This document shows positions 12,359-20,798 of a stretch of DNA of 64,000 nt, one piece after another. The notes under the pieces are model-generated. The model did no database searches. It was not told the origin of the DNA and saw nothing but the letters and a program-made list of their open reading frames with translations. The position numbers were made by a program, and so were the translations under genes. Position 1 is the stretch's first letter. Each line of letters starts with the position of its first letter. The DNA is from Endozoicomonas montiporae CL-33 (GTDB lineage: Bacteria; Pseudomonadota; Gammaproteobacteria; Pseudomonadales; Endozoicomonadaceae): positions 1,548,342-1,612,341 of the forward strand of contig NZ_CP013251.1 in the NCBI RefSeq assembly GCF_001583435.1, read 5' to 3'.

Positions 12359-12796
12359 TTACTGCAGCTCCTCACAAGCAGCCTGCTTCAGGCGATTCAG
12401 TACACTCAGGGTGATTTCCAGCTCTTCTCTCGAAATGTCGGTCAGTGTTTCATCTATGGCATGAATGGCTGTTTTGCGGAATGCACTTTTTAACTGCTTG
12501 CCGGTGGTCGTGAGCTTGGCGAGCGTTTTTCTGCCATCCTGCGGATCAGGTACTCGATTTATGTAGCCTTTTTTTTCAAGGGAGTCGATTTGCCGGGTAA
12601 CCGTTGATGCTTCTTTGATACTCCAGGTGCCCAGCTCGGAGAGAGATTGTGCGTCCTTGTCCCACAACTGATTTAGCAGCGTGGCTTCTTCAGGCGTAAT
12701 ATTCAGACCCTGATTTCGCAGACGGAGGGTAGACAGCTGTCGCAGCAGTGCGCCGCATTTTGTGATCTGGTAGGTAATGGAATTGTTCAGGTCCAT
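12359..12796 (-). CDS. MarR-family transcriptional regulator
   Basis: A 145-residue winged-helix regulator: helix-turn-helix LSELGTWSIKEASTVTRQID followed by the wing SLEKKGYINRVPDPQDGRKT, with helical dimerisation segments at both ends. I take the ATG at 12796 (normal family length) over a TTG at 12853. It lies directly downstream of kshA on the same strand (97 bp gap), and two matching palindromes sit in the kshA promoter, so it probably represses kshA and possibly itself, relieved by a steroid-derived ligand. Confidence 0.85.
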   Translation of the reverse strand: MDLNNSITYQITKCGALLRQLSTLRLRNQGLNITPEEATLLNQLWDKDAQSLSELGTWSIKEASTVTRQIDSLEKKGYINRVPDPQDGRKTLAKLTTTGKQLKSAFRKTAIHAIDETLTDISREELEITLSVLNRLKQAACEELQ

Positions 12797-12893
12797 AAGT
12801 CTTAACCGTTCAGAAAAAAGCAGGGGCTGATGGTACAGCCCCCTTTCGTTCAATTAATCGCTCAATCAATCGCTTAATGAATAACCCAGCCCG

Positions 12894-13997
12894 TCAGGCA
12901 GGCTCTTCTTCAGGCAACTTTTCGGGTGTGGGTGGTGCCGCCAGACGATGTTCCGGGATTGGGTTAAAGGCTTTCAGAGCATGGCTTTTACGTTCTTGCC
13001 ACTGCTCCGGTACATCAGCAATATCCACGTAGAACTGATCATACCAGCTGCGTAAGCGAGTCACAGGGCCGTCACCGTCACACAGAATCGGGTTATCGAC
13101 CCGCACTTTGTTGTGCCAGATGGTGACATCTTCAAGGAAGGCCTGTTGTGACAGCTGAACATATTGCTCGGCCATGGCCTGATTCTGTTTATCACTGAGG
13201 CCGGGAATCTTTTTGACCATGACGCCAAAGCGCAACACAAAGGATTCTGTGTCTATGGGCGTGTGCGACACCATCAGACGACTGTGTATTTCTGTGCCGT
13301 GGAGTTCACCCTGCATTTCCGTGATCATGTAGGCTGGGCCATAGTATGTGGCTACCGTGGTGAGAATTTCATCGCCTGCCAGTCTGGGGCTGGTACCGGA
13401 CATGATTTGCTGGCACATATGACGGTCAAAGACGTTTTCAAAAGACACGGCTCCGGCACAGTGAACCGGGCCAAAGTGGGCGCAGTCCGCCATGTTGTCG
13501 ATCAGTTCCCGACAGTTGGTATGAATGGTGTTTGCGTCAATCACCCAGTCTGTCCATTCGCCGTTGAAACACTCTTCCATATGAGGGGGCTTTTGCTCGG
13601 GAATAGGAGGATTATCTTCAGGGTCATTCCAGATGAACAGCAGGTTGTTTTCGACCAGAGTTGGCCAGCTTTTGATACAGGCTTTGGCAGGAATTCGCTT
13701 CGCATAGGGTATGTCGTCGCACTTGCCGTCAGAACCTTCCCAACGCCAGTGATGGAAAGGACAGCGCAGACCACTGCCTTCTACCTGACCATCACTGAGG
13801 TCAGCACCCATGTGCGGGCAGTAGGCATCCAGAACATAATGCTGACCGTCGTCACCGCGATAGACGACCAGTTTTGTGCCAAAAATATCAAGCTTCTGAG
13901 GCTCCTGACCGAACTGGCTGGCAGGACCAACGGTATGCCATCCCCGTGCATAACGCTCGGGAATCTCTGCGGCTTCAATCTTTGCGTACTGGGTCAT
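12894..13997 (-). CDS. kshA: 3-ketosteroid 9alpha-hydroxylase oxygenase KshA (Rieske)
   Basis: Rieske non-haem iron monooxygenase that hydroxylates C9 of 3-ketosteroids; with KstD this breaks ring B. The 367-residue protein shows the Rieske cluster ligands Cys60-x-His62 and Cys79-x2-His82 (CPHMGADLSDG ... CPFHHW) and the mononuclear iron site NMADCAHFGPVH (Asp171 bridge, His174, His179) with Asp290 in FLEDVTIW as third ligand. AGAGAG lies upstream of the ATG. Electrons would come from KshB. Sequence alone cannot exclude another Rieske substrate, but kstD and kshB nearby make KshA the best call. Confidence 0.85.
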   Translation of the reverse strand: MTQYAKIEAAEIPERYARGWHTVGPASQFGQEPQKLDIFGTKLVVYRGDDGQHYVLDAYCPHMGADLSDGQVEGSGLRCPFHHWRWEGSDGKCDDIPYAKRIPAKACIKSWPTLVENNLLFIWNDPEDNPPIPEQKPPHMEECFNGEWTDWVIDANTIHTNCRELIDNMADCAHFGPVHCAGAVSFENVFDRHMCQQIMSGTSPRLAGDEILTTVATYYGPAYMITEMQGELHGTEIHSRLMVSHTPIDTESFVLRFGVMVKKIPGLSDKQNQAMAEQYVQLSQQAFLEDVTIWHNKVRVDNPILCDGDGPVTRLRSWYDQFYVDIADVPEQWQERKSHALKAFNPIPEHRLAAPPTPEKLPEEEPA

Positions 13998-14035
13998 TAT
14001 TATTCTCTCTTTTATATGACTGGCTTCTTGTGATT

Positions 14036-14078
14036 GTTGTAATTTACAACTAAATAGTAATTTAATTGTAGCTTACAA
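14036..14078. promoter_or_regulatory. Two MarR-type operators in the kshA promoter
   Basis: TTGTA-ATT-TACAA (14037-14049, extended to a perfect GTTGTAA-T-TTACAAC) and TTGTA-GCT-TACAA (14066-14078) share a 5-3-5 layout and lie 29 bp apart. On the minus strand a possible -35 TTGTAA (within the second site) and -10 TATTTA follow toward kshA. Such short palindromes over a promoter are typical of MarR repression. Confidence 0.6.
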
Positions 14079-14201
14079 GTAAAATTGCGCAACCCCTGTT
14101 ATTCCTCAGGGCTGATGGTAACGATTCGCCATTATCTGTATTAGTCTGTTCGAACGATGTTGCTGTGGTGGCGGGTTGAAACAATCCGATCGAAAAGCTT
14201 A

Positions 14202-14353
14202 TACCAATCAAACTTTCAAACCCCGTTACGAGCAAGCCATTTGATTTCAATAGGCAAGGCGGGGTGAGAAGTCATAGCTATGGCGACGATCCCCAACGCA
14301 GAGTATTGGAATCAAATGGCTGCGCAATAGGAATTTTGAAAGTGCGATTGGTA
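14202..14353. repeat. MITE-like imperfect palindrome
   Basis: About 152 bp with terminal arms TACCAATC..ACTTTCAAA (19 bp, 2 mismatches) and an inner complementary pair around CAAGCCATTTGATTTCAATA / TATTGGAATCAAATGGCTG. No coding capacity. It fills the gap between the kshA promoter and the SDR gene; no second copy was noticed in the window. Confidence 0.65.
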
Positions 14354-14391
14354 CTATTCCCTGATAATTCTAATAATGCAGCGGGAACTTC

Positions 14392-15231
14392 ATGAAAGAC
14401 TTCAAGAATAAAGTGGCTGTGATTACCGGTGCTGGCAGCGGTATTGGTCGTGAAATAGCAAGACAACTGGCCGTTGAAGGCTGCAACCTCGCCCTTGTGG
14501 ATGTCAATCCGGAAGGTCTGGCAGAGACCGCAAAACAGCTGGAACCCACAGGTGTCACAATCAGTCAGCATGTGGTGGATGTGACAGACCGCGAGCGTAT
14601 GATGTCACTGCCTGATGAAGTGTTGCAAACGCACAGCAATGTTAACCTGTTGTTCAATAATGCCGGTATCAGCTTTCAGAGAAGCTTTGAAGAAATGTCC
14701 ATTGAGGACTGGGAACTGTCGCTGGGGATTAATCTCTGGGGGGTTATCTATGGCAGCAAGGCCTTTTTGCCGCTGTTGAAGAAGGCTGCCGGTGAGGGTG
14801 AAGAAAATGCCCATATTGTTAACCTGTCGAGTATGGCGGGTTTTGTCGGTCTGCCGAATCAGTCGTCTTACAGTTCAAGCAAAGCGGCTGTGCGATCTAT
14901 CAGTGAAAGCCTCTGGACCGAGTTAAAGGCATTGGGCATTGGTGTCACCAGTGTTCACCCGGGTGCGATTCGAACCAATATTTTTAATGCTCATAAAGAT
15001 AAAAACTCTAACCAGAAAAGAGCCGATGAAATTGCAGCCAAGGTGGATCGTTTTGCCATGGAACCGGATCAGGCTGCCCAGAAGATTATTCAGGCGGTGC
15101 GGAAGAATAAGCAGCGGCAACTGGTTGGTAAAGATGCGGTATTTTTTGAATTGATGAAGCGCTTTATGCCTTCCACTATTCTCAAGCCCTTTGCCAACAT
15201 TTACGCGAAAGGACTCAAAGAGCAGGCTTGA
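14392..15231 (+). CDS. Short-chain dehydrogenase/reductase
   Basis: A 279-residue SDR with TGAGSGIG (residues ~12-19), NNAG (~87-90), Ser in VNLSSMAG and Y-x3-K in SSYSSSKAAVRSISES, and a C-terminal extension of ~50 residues (FELMKRFMPSTILKPFANIYA) seen in the larger acyl/alkyl-substrate SDRs. GGGAA precedes the ATG. It is divergent from kshA, separated by the palindrome; a role in steroid or lipid oxidation is inferred only from location. Confidence 0.8.
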   Translation: MKDFKNKVAVITGAGSGIGREIARQLAVEGCNLALVDVNPEGLAETAKQLEPTGVTISQHVVDVTDRERMMSLPDEVLQTHSNVNLLFNNAGISFQRSFEEMSIEDWELSLGINLWGVIYGSKAFLPLLKKAAGEGEENAHIVNLSSMAGFVGLPNQSSYSSSKAAVRSISESLWTELKALGIGVTSVHPGAIRTNIFNAHKDKNSNQKRADEIAAKVDRFAMEPDQAAQKIIQAVRKNKQRQLVGKDAVFFELMKRFMPSTILKPFANIYAKGLKEQA

Positions 15232-15238
15232 TCAGTGT

Positions 15239-15271
15239 GTTGCAGCAGGGGTTAGCTGTCCCTGCTGCAAC
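15239..15271. terminator. 12-bp perfect-stem hairpin between convergent genes
   Basis: GTTGCAGCAGGG pairs perfectly with CCCTGCTGCAAC around a 9-base loop, between the SDR and patB stops. No T-run, but position suggests bidirectional termination. Confidence 0.65.
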
Positions 15272-15284
15272 GACGCATTACAGA

Positions 15285-16445
15285 TTACAGACTCTCAACC
15301 GCCTGACGAATACGACGGATTCCTTCTTTCAACAGCTCTCTGCTACAGCCAAAGTTAAAGCGTAAAAAGTTCTTGTCACCAAACTGTTCACCTGGCGACA
15401 GACCAACACCAGCCTGTTCAAAGAAACCATGTGGGTCGTCCAGATTCAGTTTGCTGACGTCTATCCAGGCCAGATAAGTGGCTTCCAGTGGTGCCATACT
15501 CAGCCCGTCAATGGCATTGATTTCCTTTAGCAGCAGTTCATGGTTACCGCGCAGGTATTCCAGCAGACATTGACGCCAGGCTTCGCCGTGCTGATAGGCC
15601 GCTTTGGTGGCGGTGTAGCCGATCAGCATATTGTCCGGATCGGGCACGATGCCTTTGCGGGTGCGCTGAAACTTCATCCGCAGTTTGCCATTGGGGATCA
15701 CTGCAAAGGCACAGCCAAAGCCCGCCACGTTGAAGGTTTTTGAAGGTGACATGAGCGTGATGGAGTGCTCTCTGGCATAGTCACTGATGGAAGCGTAGGG
15801 AATGTGTTCACAGGCAGGGTCAAGAATCAGGTCGCAATGGACTTCATCGGAGCAGACAATCAGGTTGTGTTGCTGACAGATGGCATCAATAGCTTCCAGT
15901 TCTTCCCTGGTCAGTACCCGACCGTTCGGGTTTTGTGGGTTGCAGAGCATAAGTAGACGGGTGTCGTCGGTCAGATCCTGTTTGAACTGTTCCAGATCCA
16001 GCTGCCACTTGTCGTTTATAAGCGTCCAGCGCAGGCCGATCATTTCCCGTCCGGATAGTTTTGGTGCAGTCAGAAACGGGTAGTACACCGGATAGGGCAC
16101 AGCCACCGTTTCACCTTCGTCAGCGTAGCTACGCGTGGCGATGTTCAGTGCGGTAACCAGTCCGGGCAACCAGACCAGCCACTCGGTTTCAATGTCCATG
16201 TGATAAAGGCTGCGAAAACGTTCAACCACGACCTCTTCCAGCTCGTCACCGGCATTGGTGTAGCCAAACACGCCATGATTAATGCGTTCATGCAGGGCTT
16301 CGAGGATTTCCGGAGCGGATTGGAAATCCATATCCGCCACCCAGAAGGGCAGAATATCCTGCTGTTTGTATTTGTCCCATTTCAGGCTGGATGTGTGGGT
16401 TCGATCAATCTGTGGATCAAAAAGAGGGTTGAAGTCTCCGGACAC
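15285..16445 (-). CDS. patB: PatB/MalY-type C-S lyase (cystathionine beta-lyase)
   Basis: Cytosolic PLP-dependent fold-type I enzyme, 386 aa. It cleaves C-S bonds of cystathionine or cysteine conjugates. The N-terminus LPFWVADMDFQSAPEI is the hallmark of the PatB/MalY branch; CNPQNPNGRV, SDEVHCDLI (Asp200 to the pyridine nitrogen) and the Schiff-base Lys236 in SPSKTFNVAG are all present. The start is a GTG at 16445 with AGGA nine bases upstream. In marine bacteria such lyases can release methanethiol from sulfur compounds, but the actual substrate is not evident. Confidence 0.88.
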   Translation of the reverse strand: MSGDFNPLFDPQIDRTHTSSLKWDKYKQQDILPFWVADMDFQSAPEILEALHERINHGVFGYTNAGDELEEVVVERFRSLYHMDIETEWLVWLPGLVTALNIATRSYADEGETVAVPYPVYYPFLTAPKLSGREMIGLRWTLINDKWQLDLEQFKQDLTDDTRLLMLCNPQNPNGRVLTREELEAIDAICQQHNLIVCSDEVHCDLILDPACEHIPYASISDYAREHSITLMSPSKTFNVAGFGCAFAVIPNGKLRMKFQRTRKGIVPDPDNMLIGYTATKAAYQHGEAWRQCLLEYLRGNHELLLKEINAIDGLSMAPLEATYLAWIDVSKLNLDDPHGFFEQAGVGLSPGEQFGDKNFLRFNFGCSRELLKEGIRRIRQAVESL

Positions 16446-16511
16446 CGTGTTGTCTTCCTGCGTTCTGATTGTGATTTTGAATGCAGAAATAGTAATCGGA
16501 ATAATCGATAG

Positions 16512-17333
16512 CTAAAACCAGTTTTTCTTTATTTGCTCAATATTCGTCAGCTTGAGCCAGCGGTTCACTTCCCCAAGCAGCGTATGGCTGTTTTTCTGCA
16601 TCATGTAAACCTTGTGGGAAAGGGTCCAGCTGAACCTGTCCGGATTAACGATGGTCAGGCTGGGAATCTGTTTGACCTGATATCGAGCCTCAATAGAGTC
16701 TGTCAGCATAAGGTCGGCCTGATGGTTGCGCAGCATCAGAAAGGGCTCCCGGTTGTTGGCAGCCATAGTAAAGGGCATGGACGACAGGTAACGTTTGGCA
16801 AAACGTTCATTGGTGCCACCGGGGTTGATTACAAGATGCAATTTGGAGGCATTCAGTTTGTTTAGTAGTGCCTGATCATTCAGCCCGCTGAACGGTGCGG
16901 CAAGTTTATTCTGCATGAGTATGACTTTGCCGCTGGGTATCACGTTATCGGACAGTAAGAACTGTTTACTGCGATCTTCAGTGCGGGTGATGCCTCCCAT
17001 GGCGATATCAAAGTAATCCTGTTGCAGATCATGATGCAGGTCGGGCCATTGGGTCAGAACGAACTCCACCCGGATGTGTTTCTCGCTGACCAGTGACAGG
17101 TAAGAGGCCAGAGATTCAGCCATATCAATGGCAAATCCCTGATAACGCCCCTGTTTGCTACGCAGGGTCAACGGCGGGTAGTCACCGGTTGTTCCCACCA
17201 GAAGGGTGCCGGATCGGGCAATCTCGGGCCAGTCTCTGGCGGAGGCGGGCAGACTGGTCAGCATGCCCATACATGTGGTCAGCAGGTGCAGTGCGATGAT
17301 TACCTGAGTTTTGCTTTTGTTCGGAATGCTCAT
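16512..17333 (-). CDS. Periplasmic cyclohexadienyl dehydratase-like / solute-binding protein
   Basis: A 273-residue exported protein (signal segment VIIALHLLTTCMGMLTSLPASA) of the periplasmic solute-binding fold. It resembles Pseudomonas PheC in GTTGDYPPLTL, FDIAMGGITRTEDR, VINPGGTNERFAKR and ADLMLTDSIEARYQ, so it may convert prephenate/arogenate in the periplasm. An amino-acid-binding role without a nearby permease is the alternative. I use the ATG at 17333; an in-frame TTG at 17342 is less likely. Confidence 0.68.
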   Translation of the reverse strand: MSIPNKSKTQVIIALHLLTTCMGMLTSLPASARDWPEIARSGTLLVGTTGDYPPLTLRSKQGRYQGFAIDMAESLASYLSLVSEKHIRVEFVLTQWPDLHHDLQQDYFDIAMGGITRTEDRSKQFLLSDNVIPSGKVILMQNKLAAPFSGLNDQALLNKLNASKLHLVINPGGTNERFAKRYLSSMPFTMAANNREPFLMLRNHQADLMLTDSIEARYQVKQIPSLTIVNPDRFSWTLSHKVYMMQKNSHTLLGEVNRWLKLTNIEQIKKNWF

Positions 17334-17564
17334 AGTCTTCAACTATCTGATTAGCCGTTTGGGCACCAGACGGAATTCTGACGCTATTTGCCCATGACGG
17401 TTAACGAAAACAGGCAGTATGAAAATGGTACATAACTCTGAAAGTATCCAGTTATTCAGCCGGAAGTAGCATTATTAAAGGGGCAGGGTGATCTTGTTGA
17501 CTGGCAAAACAGGGATTTGTGAACAATTCTGAAAGAGGGAACCTTCGGAGTTGTTGTAATACTG

Positions 17565-18494
17565 ATGTCAAAAGGTTTATTTCTGCCTGTTCTTGCCAGT
17601 AGTCTGCTTGGTCTTCTGTGCATTTTGCCACTCTGGCTGATTGATTTTTCTGCCGTTGAAATCGTCTTTGGCCGTTTTCTGGTGTTCGGCCTGTTGATTT
17701 TGCTGGTGTTACCGTTCCGGCGTGATGCTCTGAAACGCTACGATATTGCAGAGCCTCGCTGTCGTTGGCAGAACGGTGTCATTCTGGCTCTGACCGGGCA
17801 TATTGGTTACTACCTGTTTCTGATTCTATCCATTCGTTCACTGGGTGGTCTGGCAGCCTGCCTGCTGGTAGCGACACTCCCTGTTTTATTCAACTTCTCC
17901 AGTCGCCGGCAGGCCTGCTCGTCCACCCAAAAGTTGTCATTGCTGATCTTGTTCTGCTCATTAATATTGCTGATGTTTGATAAAGCGGCGCTGGTGGAAG
18001 ACAGCACGGATAAAGATCAGTTTGCCACCGGGGTGATCTGGTTGTTGCTGGCGGGTGTTTGCTGGCTGTGTGCTGCAAACCGTCAGGTCTGGATTGTCAG
18101 AGCCTGTTCGGGGCTGGATCGTTCCAATCATTTAATGATGTCTGGTCTGTGTACCAGTCTTGCTCTTATTCTGCTATTACCGCTGACACTGTTTGGCGAA
18201 GGGGAATGGCGGCTGTTTTCTGAATCGGATGGCAGAAGCTGGTATCTGTTCTGGTTTGCCATGTTGATAGCGGGCGCGTTCTGTACATTGCTGGCGCGGG
18301 TGATCTGGAACAACCGGCTGGCTTATGGCAGCGATTCATTCAGGGCGAAGGTTATGATTTCAGAACCCTTAATGATCGGGCTGTTGTACTTTCTGCTGGA
18401 GAGCCGCTGGCCGGATACCGTTGAGTGGAGCATCCTTGTACTGACAGGGTTAGCCCTGTTGATGTTTTATCACAGGGTCTGGAAGGCTGATTAA
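17565..18494 (+). CDS. DMT-superfamily (EamA-like) transporter
   Basis: A 309-residue integral membrane protein with about ten hydrophobic segments (e.g. LLGLLCILPLWLI, FGRFLVFGLLILLVLPF, VIWLLLAGVCWLCA, WSILVLTGLALLMFYH) in two repeated halves, as in drug/metabolite exporters of the EamA type. Substrate unknown. Single gene; its stop lies inside a long hairpin that probably ends transcription. Confidence 0.8.
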   Translation: MSKGLFLPVLASSLLGLLCILPLWLIDFSAVEIVFGRFLVFGLLILLVLPFRRDALKRYDIAEPRCRWQNGVILALTGHIGYYLFLILSIRSLGGLAACLLVATLPVLFNFSSRRQACSSTQKLSLLILFCSLILLMFDKAALVEDSTDKDQFATGVIWLLLAGVCWLCAANRQVWIVRACSGLDRSNHLMMSGLCTSLALILLLPLTLFGEGEWRLFSESDGRSWYLFWFAMLIAGAFCTLLARVIWNNRLAYGSDSFRAKVMISEPLMIGLLYFLLESRWPDTVEWSILVLTGLALLMFYHRVWKAD

Positions 18495-18519
18495 TGACAG
18501 CTTTCCACACCCTGTGATA
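18468..18519. terminator. Long two-part hairpin between DMT transporter and mnmH
   Basis: Outer arms TATCACAGGGT / ACCCTGTGATA are perfect; inner arms GGAAGGCTG / CAGCTTTCC pair with one G-U. It overlaps the transporter's last codons and serves both convergent genes. Confidence 0.7.
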
Positions 18520-18524
18520 AAGAG

Positions 18525-19643
18525 TCAGGCTGGCACAGCTTTCACCAGCTCCGGGTAAGCTTCCTGAATGTCTTTGTGGTTCCCCTTGAAAATCACCTTC
18601 CCTTCTTTCTGCTCCAGCTGATATTCATACATCGGGTCATAGTACTCCTTCAGAAGGTCGGCAATCAGAGGTCGGTAGCCGTCTATGTCATCGTTATCAT
18701 GATGACGCTGCAGGGCATTTTCCAACAGACTGTTCAGTGCCTGATAACGAGCGCCACCCAAACGTCTGCGGATTCGATACAGACTACCAGCCAGACCTTC
18801 TCGAAATTGTTCAAAACCCGCTTCTTCGCCATAAACGGTTGTGAAGTCAGCCAGGTTATCACGTACATATTCTTGCAGGCCCACTTCTACCCGTTCTTCC
18901 ACACTGGTTTCCAGCAGAATAATAGGCGACTGTTGCATTTTGTCGCGCATGGGTTGACTCAGGCTGCAGCGACCAATCAGTTTGCTTTCGTCTTCCAGCA
19001 GGGCGGCGCGTTCTGGCTTATGGTGAAGGTGTTTCATCAGGGCAATGGACAGGCGGTTCTCAAAGTCGATCTGGGTCGGTTGTCCACCACAGCGGCGGCC
19101 AAAGCTGGAACCACGATGGTTTGCCAGACCTTCCAGGTCAATGCTGTCACTGATTTTGTGCAACAGACGGGTTTTGCCGGTACCGGTTTTACCGCTGAGA
19201 ATAACAAATGAACAGGCCTCTACCGAGGCTTCAAGCTGGTCAATCAGAAAACGGCGCAGAGCTTTGTAGCCACCCTTGATCAGCGGGTAGTGAACACCGG
19301 CTTCTTTCAACCAGGCTTGAGTCAGATGAGAACGCTGACCACCACGGAAGCAATAGAGATAACCATTAGGGTGTTTCTCAGTAAATGCTTTCCAATTGTT
19401 CAGGCGCGCAGCTCGGATCTCGTCTGTAGCCAGCTCATAGCCCAGAGCGACCGCTGCGTCTGAACCTTCTCTTTTGTAGCAGGTGCCGATGATCTCGCGT
19501 TGATGATTATCGAGAATAGGCACGTTCTGTGCCTTTGGGAAAGCGCCTTGTTCAAATTCTACAGGTGCCCTGACATCCATCAGGGGGGTATCGTTCAGGA
19601 ACAGGGTTTTAAAGTCGTCAGTATCCGATCGCGTCTGGCTCAT
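18525..19643 (-). CDS. mnmH: tRNA 2-selenouridine/geranyl-2-thiouridine synthase MnmH
   Basis: Modifies U34 of Lys, Glu and Gln tRNAs: it geranylates 2-thiouridine and replaces sulfur with selenium from selenophosphate. The 372-residue protein has an N-terminal rhodanese domain with catalytic Cys98 in YLYCFRGGQRS and a P-loop GKTGTGKT at 151-158, as in E. coli SelU/YbbB (364 aa). I use the ATG at 19643 rather than the TTG at 19652. No selD is present in the window, so selenium use cannot be judged here. Confidence 0.93.
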   Translation of the reverse strand: MSQTRSDTDDFKTLFLNDTPLMDVRAPVEFEQGAFPKAQNVPILDNHQREIIGTCYKREGSDAAVALGYELATDEIRAARLNNWKAFTEKHPNGYLYCFRGGQRSHLTQAWLKEAGVHYPLIKGGYKALRRFLIDQLEASVEACSFVILSGKTGTGKTRLLHKISDSIDLEGLANHRGSSFGRRCGGQPTQIDFENRLSIALMKHLHHKPERAALLEDESKLIGRCSLSQPMRDKMQQSPIILLETSVEERVEVGLQEYVRDNLADFTTVYGEEAGFEQFREGLAGSLYRIRRRLGGARYQALNSLLENALQRHHDNDDIDGYRPLIADLLKEYYDPMYEYQLEQKEGKVIFKGNHKDIQEAYPELVKAVPA

Positions 19644-19836
19644 ACAAAACAATAGTCAGAAAAAAACAGCGTAGTCTCGTATTAAAAAGGAATTGGTGCA
19701 AGTTAAGTTGTTTGCAGACAGCGTCATGATTTTTGAAAAGGTTCCGGGAACTTTTTACATGCAGTTCTCACTAAGAAGGCACCTCAAAAGATCTTGAACA
19801 GCTTCTTAATTAATACAAGATAAGGAATTGTCTCTA

Positions 19837-20778
19837 ATGCACACGCGATATTTTTCGGCTTGTATCTTGTTTGTTTGTCTTTGTACTTTCATTTCAGTTC
19901 ATGCCAGTGATGAGTCTTCAAAGCATACAGAGTCTCTTGTATCCCATGGTCTTCACGAAGTTATTCAAAAATCACAGTGGGTTGTGATGCCTATGCTGAC
20001 TGGTTTGGCGGGAGGGATGGCTAACAGTGGGAAGTCTAATCCATGGAGTGTATCCGGCGGCATGATTGTTGGTATGGGCATGGGGATTGCGGATGAATTG
20101 AATCATTATCTGGCAGGCAATAATGCCTATTACCTGTCATCAGGCGTAATGGGCGCGGCTACAGCCAGCAACCTGCCGCTACCTCATTACGTGAATCAGT
20201 TGTGCGGTTTTGTTGTTGGTGCATTGGCTGCGGGTGGTTATTTAAACGGGCTGGAAAAATATGGCGGAGCGCTTGTTTCTGGTGCAGTCAATGGCGCTAT
20301 TTTGGGTGGTATGGCTGGCGCAGGGGCTGGTGGGGTGGCTGGTTTGGCTGATGAGGTCATGTCAATCTGTGATCTGACGGATAACAAACCATTGTCTACC
20401 GCTTTGTCAGGCGTTACTCAGCTGAAAATATTGGGACCTATGGTGTCTTCAGGGTTGGGCCATTTACCACTTATCGGGCAGGCCTACAGCGAGATGGTTC
20501 ATCAGTTCACTGTGCCTTATTTGCTGGAGTCTGCAGGGGTGGTCTGGGCTGGTTTTTGCCTGTTTACGCAGGGGCATAATGGCGTTTTATCTTACTTGTG
20601 CACGACGATGGAACCGTTCCAGCGTGAAAGCGCTCATTCTGATCTGGAATTAGTGCAAGGCATGGATGCCTCTCTGGCTGAAATTGTGGATGAGGATTTT
20701 ATCCAAAAAATGTCGCGTATACAGGCATTAACCATCATCCTAAATTCAGCAGTTGAGCGATTACCCACCGCGCTCTAA
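19837..20778 (+). CDS. Secreted/membrane glycine-rich protein of unknown function
   Basis: Not recognised. The 313-residue product has a signal peptide (ACILFVCLCTFISVHA, cleavage near residue 20) and a middle made of glycine/alanine-rich hydrophobic stretches with small-residue spacing (GGMIVGMGMGIADE, VVGALAAGGYL, VNGAILGGMAGAGAGGVAG) that could be packed transmembrane helices or a glycine-zipper. Start is ATG 19837, nine bases after AAGGAA; a TTG at 19828 is too close to that site. Monocistronic; an IS element begins only ~20 bp after its stop. Confidence 0.6.
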   Translation: MHTRYFSACILFVCLCTFISVHASDESSKHTESLVSHGLHEVIQKSQWVVMPMLTGLAGGMANSGKSNPWSVSGGMIVGMGMGIADELNHYLAGNNAYYLSSGVMGAATASNLPLPHYVNQLCGFVVGALAAGGYLNGLEKYGGALVSGAVNGAILGGMAGAGAGGVAGLADEVMSICDLTDNKPLSTALSGVTQLKILGPMVSSGLGHLPLIGQAYSEMVHQFTVPYLLESAGVVWAGFCLFTQGHNGVLSYLCTTMEPFQRESAHSDLELVQGMDASLAEIVDEDFIQKMSRIQALTIILNSAVERLPTAL

Positions 20779-20798
20779 GAGAGCAATGCCAGCTACTA

